Assembly: GCA_943329165.2 (NCBI GenBank)
Contig: CALQCV020000043.1
Coordinates: forward strand, 1-10,664
Source of the DNA: Candidatus Nitrotoga sp. CP45
GTDB taxonomy: Bacteria > Bacteroidota > Bacteroidia > Flavobacteriales > Flavobacteriaceae
Direction of reading: 5' to 3'
Length of the DNA stretch: 10,664 bases
This document shows, one piece after another, positions 5,798 to 10,664 of the stretch. How positions within the stretch are numbered: the stretch's first letter is position 1; every line of letters starts with the position of its first letter. The position numbers and the translations under genes are program-made. The notes beneath the pieces are model-generated. The model was not told the origin of the DNA and searched no databases. It saw only the letters and a program-made list of their open reading frames with translations.

Positions 5798-6499
5798 TTA
5801 TTTTTTGACGACTAATCTAAAACCTTCGCCGTGTATGTTGAGGATTTCCACATTTGGTTCTTCTTTTAGATACTTTCTTAGTTTGGCTATATAAACATCC
5901 ATACTTCTTGAAGTGAAATAATTATCTTCTCTCCAAATTTTTGTCAGAGCCAATTCTCTTGGCATCAAATCATTTTCGTAAACAGCCATCATTTTTAACA
6001 ATTCCGACTCTTTTGGAGACAATTTAATTGGTTCATTATTTTCAAATTTCAAGTAACGAAGTTTAGAATTTAAAAGGAATCTTCCGATTTGGAATTCAAA
6101 CTTTGCCGGTTCATTTTTATTTTCTGCCGCTTTTCGTTGAATTATTGCTTTCACTTTCATTAGCAATACATCAGAATCAAATGGCTTGTTCAAATAATCA
6201 TCTGCACCAACTTTGTAGCCTTTTAAAACGTCTTCTTTCATTGATTTGGCCGTTAAGAAAATCAAAGGCACATCTTTATTTTTTTCTCTAATTTCTTTTG
6301 CCAAAGTATAACCGTCTTTGTATGGCATCATCACATCCAAAATGCACAAATCGAAGTTGTCCTTTTTGAATTTTTCGAATCCTTCCATTCCATTTTTGGC
6401 CAATGTTACTTCAAAATCATTTAATGTTAGGAATTCTCTCAAAACGATTCCGAAGTTTTGATCGTCTTCCACCAGAAGTATTTTTTTATTATTTTCCAT
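5798..6499 (-). CDS. OmpR-family DNA-binding response regulator (RprY-like)
   Basis: This is a cytosolic transcription factor of 233 aa and the phosphorylation partner of the adjacent kinase. The receiver domain (about 5-120) has the acidic pocket E11, D12, D13, the phosphoacceptor D55 in ILDVMMP, the switch T83 in FLTAK and K105 in NKPF. The C-terminal winged helix (about 135-232) has the OmpR/PhoB pattern KLSPKESELLKMM, then RSMDVYIAKLRKYL (recognition helix) and the wing INIHGEGFRLV. The gene is 17 bp after the kinase stop and is surely co-transcribed. In domain makeup it resembles RprY of Bacteroides, for which regulon data exist only in other genera, so the target genes here are unknown. 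All phosphotransfer residues are present. Confidence 0.95.
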   Translation of the reverse strand: MENNKKILLVEDDQNFGIVLREFLTLNDFEVTLAKNGMEGFEKFKKDNFDLCILDVMMPYKDGYTLAKEIREKNKDVPLIFLTAKSMKEDVLKGYKVGADDYLNKPFDSDVLLMKVKAIIQRKAAENKNEPAKFEFQIGRFLLNSKLRYLKFENNEPIKLSPKESELLKMMAVYENDLMPRELALTKIWREDNYFTSRSMDVYIAKLRKYLKEEPNVEILNIHGEGFRLVVKK

Positions 6500-6516
6500 A
6501 GCAATATTTTTTTATT

Positions 6517-8097
6517 TTAATTTATGAGTGGGACTTTAATTATAAATGTGCTTCCTTTTCCTTTTTCGCTTTCTACAAATATTTCACTGTTGTGGTCATC
6601 AACAATTCTTTTAACGTAGGCCAAACCTAAACCATGGCCTTTTACGTTGTGCAAATCGCCTGTATGCTCGCGATAGAATTTTTCAAATATTCTTTTTTGA
6701 GCAGCTTTCGACATTCCGGATCCTTGATCTTTAATCTTTATAATGACAAAATCTTTTACATTTTCAGTCTGAATATCGATCATAGGTTCTTCAGGTGAAT
6801 ACTTAATTGCGTTATCCAAAATATTAACAATTACATTCGTAAAATGCACATCGTTTAATAAAACTGAAGTTCTAGGCGCGTCAAAATGCGTTGTTATCGT
6901 TCCGTTCCTGTCTTCAACAATTAAATTCACATGTTCAATAGCATCTTCAATTATCTCGTGAATGTTAGTTGATTCTTTATTGATATCTAATTCTTTCTTA
7001 TCTAGTTTTGAAATACGTAATACATTTTCAACCTGTGCATGCATACGCTTATTTTCTTCTTTTATCATTTGCAAATAGCGAAGCACTTTTTCTTTATCTT
7101 CAATTACTTTTGGATTTTTAATAGCGTCTAAAGCTAAATTTATCGTAGCAATTGGTGTCTTGAATTCGTGTGTCATATTATTAATGAAATCCGTTTTAAT
7201 TTCAGAAATTTGTCTTTGTTTTATCAGCTGATTCAGTGCGCTTGAATAAGCAATTACAATGATCAGCGTAAAAATGATTGATAAAATGCATATCCCAACT
7301 AATTCCGAAAACAGAAACTTCTTTTTTTGCGGAAACGTTAATAGTAATTGATATTTATTATTACCATCGTTATCAATAAAAATTGGTATCGAATACGTCG
7401 ATTGTTTTTCATATCTAAATCGCTCCGATTTTATTTTTGTAGCTAAACCATTACTGTAAACATTGAATTCAAAAGGTGTTTTAACGCCATACTCTTTAAG
7501 TTCATCCGATAATAATTTTTGCATCATATCATTTGAAACTCTTTCCTGAATTGGTTTTACAGCAGCAATGTCTTTATAGAAAATTTCAAATTCTGCATTA
7601 TCTAGTAAATACAAGCGACCTGATTTTTCAATCTTGACATCGGGAGAAACCGACTGTCTTATACTGGGATTATCAATATTATCATTGTAAATCTCTGTTT
7701 TTCTCTTTGCAGTGAAATTTTTGAGTTTTACGCTATCTAATTTTTTATCAAAGAACGAAGCAGGAATTCCGTAGTCTTCAGAAATAATGCTGTTAGAATA
7801 AACTATCATTTCGTTAGTTCGAGAATCACGCTGATAGTAACCAAATTCTAAAAAATCGCTTTTTTGAGGAGCTTTACCAATACTATCTTTAAGATGATTA
7901 TACATCTCGGCATAAGTATATTGCTCCTTCTTTTGTAATTTAACAGCAACGTTCCCAAGAACTTGTTTAACATGATACTTGAATTGCTCTTCGTTATTCT
8001 CGAAAGATTTATCAAACCAATATACCTGGACAAGAATTATACCTATTAGGGATAAACTCATTAGTATAACCAGTAGACGGAAAAACAATTTATTCAT
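6517..8097 (-). CDS. Membrane sensor histidine kinase (RprX-like)
   Basis: This is an inner-membrane sensor of 526 aa. Its first transmembrane helix is at about 5-27 (LFFRLLVILMSLSLIGIILVQVYWF), followed by a periplasmic region of about 230 residues without a recognisable domain and a second helix at about 262-287. The cytoplasmic part is a standard HisKA-HATPase pair: NMTHEFKTPIATIN with phosphoacceptor H310, the N box NVIVNILDNAIKYS (421-434), G1 at IKDQGSGM (455-462), F at IFEKFYR (470-476) and G2 at GHGLGLAYVKRIV (487-499). There is no HAMP domain; the second helix leads almost directly into HisKA. The kinase gene precedes its regulator in the operon. A 73-bp gap from coaE carries a candidate promoter and operator, so the pair may be expressed separately from the upstream genes. 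Confidence 0.95.
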   Translation of the reverse strand: MNKLFFRLLVILMSLSLIGIILVQVYWFDKSFENNEEQFKYHVKQVLGNVAVKLQKKEQYTYAEMYNHLKDSIGKAPQKSDFLEFGYYQRDSRTNEMIVYSNSIISEDYGIPASFFDKKLDSVKLKNFTAKRKTEIYNDNIDNPSIRQSVSPDVKIEKSGRLYLLDNAEFEIFYKDIAAVKPIQERVSNDMMQKLLSDELKEYGVKTPFEFNVYSNGLATKIKSERFRYEKQSTYSIPIFIDNDGNNKYQLLLTFPQKKKFLFSELVGICILSIIFTLIIVIAYSSALNQLIKQRQISEIKTDFINNMTHEFKTPIATINLALDAIKNPKVIEDKEKVLRYLQMIKEENKRMHAQVENVLRISKLDKKELDINKESTNIHEIIEDAIEHVNLIVEDRNGTITTHFDAPRTSVLLNDVHFTNVIVNILDNAIKYSPEEPMIDIQTENVKDFVIIKIKDQGSGMSKAAQKRIFEKFYREHTGDLHNVKGHGLGLAYVKRIVDDHNSEIFVESEKGKGSTFIIKVPLIN

Positions 8098-8101
8098 CAG
8101 A

Positions 8102-8129
8102 CAAATTTAACATTTTAACATTTATACAA
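8102..8129 (-). promoter_or_regulatory. Candidate promoter of the sensor kinase-regulator pair
   Basis: Reading on the minus strand, ATTG (its TTG at 8129-8127), a 17-bp spacer and TAAATTTG (8109-8102) fit the Bacteroidota TTTG / TAnnTTTG pattern. The -7 box lies only 4 bp before the start codon, so an mRNA from it would be leaderless or nearly so. It was found by eye only. Confidence 0.4.
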
Positions 8130-8134
8130 TAAAT

Positions 8135-8153
8135 ACATTAACCAAACATTAAC
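8135..8153 (-). promoter_or_regulatory. Candidate OmpR-family operator (direct repeat, 11-bp period)
   Basis: Two copies of GTTAATGT on the minus strand (8153-8146 and 8142-8135) are offset by 11 bp, about one helical turn. They end 5 bp before the -33 element of the candidate promoter. OmpR-family regulators typically bind tandem half-sites with this period, so autoregulation by the neighbouring response regulator is plausible. This is inference from spacing. Confidence 0.35.
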
Positions 8154-8170
8154 ACCTAGTGTATAAATTA

Positions 8171-8752
8171 TTAATTTTTCAATAATTTGAGAATTTCATT
8201 GACTTGCTTTTTGGTATCGTCAAATGATAAATTATGAATTACATAATCGCTTTTTGCAATTCTCTGTTCATCAGTCCATTGGTTCTCCATTCTTTTTAAA
8301 ACAGATTCTCTATCCGTTTTATCACGATTAATTACTCGTTGAAGTCGGGTTTCTACTGGAGCAGTAACGGTAACAATAACATCGCAGTATTTATAGCTAC
8401 CGGATTCAAATAATATAGAAGCCTCTTTAAATAAAAGAGGAGAATTTTTATGCTTTTGAACCCAATTATCAAAGTGTTTTTTTACTTCAGGATGAACTAT
8501 GCTATTTAGTTTTTGCAACTTTTCGGGATTGTTAAATACAATTTGAGCAAGTGTTTCACGATTAAGAATTCCCTTAATCACAACTTCTTTGCCAAATGCA
8601 TCGGTTACCGCTTTGATAATTCTCGATGTGTTCATTAACTTTCTTGCTTCATCATCAGCTATATAAACTGGGATCTTCAATGATTTGATATACTCAGCAA
8701 CCATTGTTTTTCCGCTTCCAATTCCACCTGTTAATCCGATTATTTTAGTCAT
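8171..8752 (-). CDS. coaE: Dephospho-CoA kinase
   Basis: CoaE catalyses the last step of coenzyme A synthesis, the ATP-dependent phosphorylation of the 3' hydroxyl of dephospho-CoA, in the cytosol. The 193-aa protein has the P-loop LTGGIGSGKT (7-16), the IADDEARKL block with the conserved active-site Asp (33 or 34), IVHPEVKKHF, the LFESG segment and TAPVETRLQRVINRD, which belongs to the lid region. The length is normal. The ATG overlaps the glycosyltransferase stop in an ATGA (8749-8752), so translation is coupled. Functional relation to the glycosyltransferase is not obvious. Confidence 0.96.
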   Translation of the reverse strand: MTKIIGLTGGIGSGKTMVAEYIKSLKIPVYIADDEARKLMNTSRIIKAVTDAFGKEVVIKGILNRETLAQIVFNNPEKLQKLNSIVHPEVKKHFDNWVQKHKNSPLLFKEASILFESGSYKYCDVIVTVTAPVETRLQRVINRDKTDRESVLKRMENQWTDEQRIAKSDYVIHNLSFDDTKKQVNEILKLLKN

Positions 8753-9753
8753 GATTTTACTTTAAAGAATAATTCTGAAAAAGCAACTTCTGGCTTTTGT
8801 TTTAAAAGAATGACTTTTATATACGATTCTAAAAATCCTCTTCCATATCCGAAGAATTGTTTTGAAACAGCTATTAAGGAAAGAATACCAATTTTAATAC
8901 TTTTATTTTGAATTGATGCTGAAATGAATAGTAAAAGAAAATAAAATGCAAAACATAGTATTGGCAATTCAAAACCAAATAGAAAAAAGAAAACAGCAGC
9001 TGAAAAGCCTAAAATAAAAAGCGTCGGTAGGAAAAAAGTAAGTTTACTATATTCCGGATACCAACTATTTAGGATTGGTCTTGCTTTACCAAATTTATTT
9101 ACCTGAGCTGAAAATTTATCCCAATCAATTCTTCGCTTATGATACACAAATGCTTTTGGGAAAAGCCTTGTTTCATATCCTAATTTCCACAATCTGATGG
9201 TTAAATCCGGATCTTCACCTGGATGTATATTTCCAAAACCATTAGAATTTTCAAAAGCTTTTTTGGAAATTCCCATATTAAAGCTTCGAGGTTGGAATTT
9301 GGTCAACTTTTCAGAACCGCCTCTTATTCCTCCTGTGGTTAAGAAAGATGTCATCGCAAAATTAATTGCTTTTTGAATATCAGAAAACGAATCTAAAGCG
9401 GCATCAGAACCACCGAAGCAATCGACATAATTGGCAGTTAATTCTTTTTCAACTTCAGTAAGATACTGTCTAGGAATAATGCAATCTGAATCGAAGATGA
9501 TGAAATAATTTCCCTTGGCAACTTTCATCCCATAATTTCTGGAATCACCAGGACCTGAGTTCTCTTTGAAATAATAAAATAGGTTTAGTCTGTCTTTGAA
9601 TAATTCTACTTCTTTTTTACAAGTTACAGAAGAGCCATCTTCAATAATTACAATTTCATATTCTTTGTTATAATCAGAAATTAATAGACTTTCTAAAAGT
9701 TCTTTAATTTCATCTGGTCTATTATAAACAGGAATAATAATTGAAATATACAT
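8749..9753 (-). CDS. Family 2 glycosyltransferase with C-terminal membrane segments
   Basis: This GT-A-fold transferase takes an activated sugar to an unknown acceptor, probably at the inner face of the cytoplasmic membrane. Counting from the ATG at 9753 (334 aa), the visible motifs are ISIIIPVYNRPDEI (3-16), EIVIIEDGSS with D39, the DxD metal site FDSDC (D88, D90), FNMGISKKAF and HPGEDPDLTIRLW with the acceptor-side ED (170-171). Hydrophobic stretches at about 218-242 and 243-261, plus a weaker one near 265-280, suggest two or three membrane helices or a re-entrant segment. The start is chosen because family members open close to the SIIIPVYN strand; an ATG at 9762 and a TTG at 9777 are possible alternatives. 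It heads a unit with coaE and has a likely promoter box upstream. Confidence 0.88.
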   Translation of the reverse strand: MYISIIIPVYNRPDEIKELLESLLISDYNKEYEIVIIEDGSSVTCKKEVELFKDRLNLFYYFKENSGPGDSRNYGMKVAKGNYFIIFDSDCIIPRQYLTEVEKELTANYVDCFGGSDAALDSFSDIQKAINFAMTSFLTTGGIRGGSEKLTKFQPRSFNMGISKKAFENSNGFGNIHPGEDPDLTIRLWKLGYETRLFPKAFVYHKRRIDWDKFSAQVNKFGKARPILNSWYPEYSKLTFFLPTLFILGFSAAVFFFLFGFELPILCFAFYFLLLFISASIQNKSIKIGILSLIAVSKQFFGYGRGFLESYIKVILLKQKPEVAFSELFFKVKS

Positions 9754-9809
9754 AATATCCATTTTTACTTTGTACAATTGATCTTGCCCTTCGGACGCGA
9801 ATCGTGTTA

Positions 9810-9817
9810 CAAAGATA
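9810..9817 (-). promoter_or_regulatory. Candidate -7 box for the glycosyltransferase-coaE unit
   Basis: The minus strand reads TATCTTTG, a full match to TAnnTTTG, about 50-60 bp before the likely start codons. No good TTTG is found at the expected -33 distance, where the sequence is the T-rich end of the preceding terminator. Transcription would start just past the upstream gene's terminator, which makes positional sense. Confidence 0.35.
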
Positions 9818-9833
9818 AGTCTTATGCAAAAGA

Positions 9834-9860
9834 AAAACCACCTAAAATTTAGGTGGTTTT
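9834..9860 (-). terminator. Intrinsic terminator of the T9SS cargo gene
   Basis: A perfect palindrome with 13-bp arms (AAAACCACCTAAA and its complement) has one central base. On the minus strand the hairpin is followed by a T-rich run (TTTTTCTTTT). It lies 22 bp after the stop at 9883. Because the flanks are A- and T-rich on both sides it could also work on the plus strand. Confidence 0.8.
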
Positions 9861-9882
9861 AATTATAAAAAAGGAAATCTAA

Positions 9883-10664
9883 TTATTCTTTAATAACCTT
9901 AACAGTCTTCACTTGATCGTTTGATGTTACTCTAACCATGTACGCCCCTTTTGAAAGGTTTGACATATCTATTTGCGCATCATTAGCATTAATTTTAGTA
10001 GAACTTACTTTTTGTCCTAATAAATTAAACACTTCAACATTTGAAATTTCTTGGTTATATGATAAATTCAAAGTGTTTTTTACAGGATTTGGATAATATG
10101 TAAAGTTACTACTATCAAATGAACTGTTTCCTAATAATGGATCAATAACACTAATATCATCTAAATATAAATAATATTGATCAGCAATTGAATAAGCATT
10201 AAATCCTAAATAATAAACTCCAGATGAACTAGGAGTGAAATTAAATGTGTTCGTTGTTGGCACACCTCCGATAATACTTGGATGATCTGCTAATTCATTA
10301 CCTGACATGGCAGCAGCACTTGGAGAAGTACCAACGGCTACTTTCATACTCTCTATAAACGTAGTGCTATTATTTCCATATCTATAACTAATAGTATATT
10401 CCGTTCCTCCCGTTAAATTTATACCATTAGTATAAAACCAAGCATTTGCAGCATTAGTTGAGTTATAAAGGTAACTTAATGTTTTAGAAGTAAAACCAAA
10501 GCCAGGATTACTAACTACATTCCAATTATTTCCAGTACCTGCATTTTCTATCGAAGTACAGCTAGGAAGCGCAGGTGTTATAGCTGATTCAAAATCTTGA
10601 CTATAATTAACTGACGAAGGAGGACAAGGAGTTGTAAAACTAGCAACGCTACTCCAATTTGAAC
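9883..10664 (-). CDS. T9SS-secreted surface protein, N-terminal part outside window
   Basis: The frame is open to the window edge, so the visible 259 residues are the C-terminal part of a larger protein; the Met at 10347 is internal. The visible start WSSVASFTTPCPP looks like the last strand of a fibronectin type III repeat. A choice-of-anchor J-like (cleaved adhesin) jelly-roll domain follows at about 22-172, from DFES through WFYTNGINLTGG and EYTISYRYG to YYLYLDDISV. The end, YYPNPVKNTLNLS (189-201) through VFNLLGQKV and KGAYMVRV to VKVIKE, is a type A T9SS sorting domain. This signal is cut off or used for attachment after export through the outer membrane by the type IX system. The upstream part, including the signal peptide, is unseen, so a catalytic domain could exist there. 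The gene has its own terminator. Confidence 0.9.
   Translation of the reverse strand, partial: SNWSSVASFTTPCPPSSVNYSQDFESAITPALPSCTSIENAGTGNNWNVVSNPGFGFTSKTLSYLYNSTNAANAWFYTNGINLTGGTEYTISYRYGNNSTTFIESMKVAVGTSPSAAAMSGNELADHPSIIGGVPTTNTFNFTPSSSGVYYLGFNAYSIADQYYLYLDDISVIDPLLGNSSFDSSNFTYYPNPVKNTLNLSYNQEISNVEVFNLLGQKVSSTKINANDAQIDMSNLSKGAYMVRVTSNDQVKTVKVIKE

Noticed and set aside
9754..9777. Upstream TTG/ATG starts of the glycosyltransferase
   Set aside because: They would add 3 to 8 residues before the first strand of the fold; the ATG at 9753 fits family N-termini better, though 9762 cannot be excluded.

Overview
The window looks like chromosomal DNA from a member of the Flavobacteriaceae, most likely Flavobacterium or a close relative. 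The evidence is the AT-rich composition, the lack of Shine-Dalgarno-like sequences before starts, TAnnTTTG-type -7 promoter boxes, a secreted protein with a type IX secretion (T9SS) C-terminal sorting domain, and Bacteroidota-type versions of YggS, MiaA, CoaE, acyl-ACP thioesterase and an RprXY-like two-component system. There are no rRNA or tRNA genes, CRISPR arrays or transposases.

Left half, plus strand (1-5633): a 5'-truncated DUF1015 gene, yggS (PLP homeostasis), a small four-helix-bundle gene of the 23S rRNA intervening-sequence-protein type, a DnaQ-like exonuclease fused to a UvrC-like GIY-YIG module, miaA (tRNA isopentenylation) and an acyl-ACP thioesterase. The junctions between these genes are full of short repeats. 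A heptamer AATTATC array lies inside yggS. A 13-bp array (AAWTTCAAAAGTC) leads up to the four-helix-bundle gene and recurs in inverted orientation behind it. A heptamer TCCTAAA array supplies the end of miaA and the AT of the thioesterase start codon. There is also a structured palindromic element of about 110 bp before miaA.

Middle (5634-5797): a convergent intergenic region with a second copy of the palindromic element and a small hairpin that could terminate transcription from either side.

Right half, minus strand (5798-10664): read in the direction of transcription, there is a partial T9SS cargo protein with its own intrinsic terminator, then a membrane family-2 glycosyltransferase overlapping coaE by 4 bp, then a sensor kinase and its OmpR-family regulator. 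The short gap between coaE and the kinase gene holds a candidate promoter that would give an almost leaderless mRNA, preceded by a direct repeat with an 11-bp period that resembles an OmpR-family operator.

Most genes are ordinary housekeeping functions. The items worth pursuing are the four-helix-bundle gene framed by complementary repeat arrays, the two modular palindromic elements whose helices show compensatory changes, and the short tandem arrays that have become part of coding ends and start codons.
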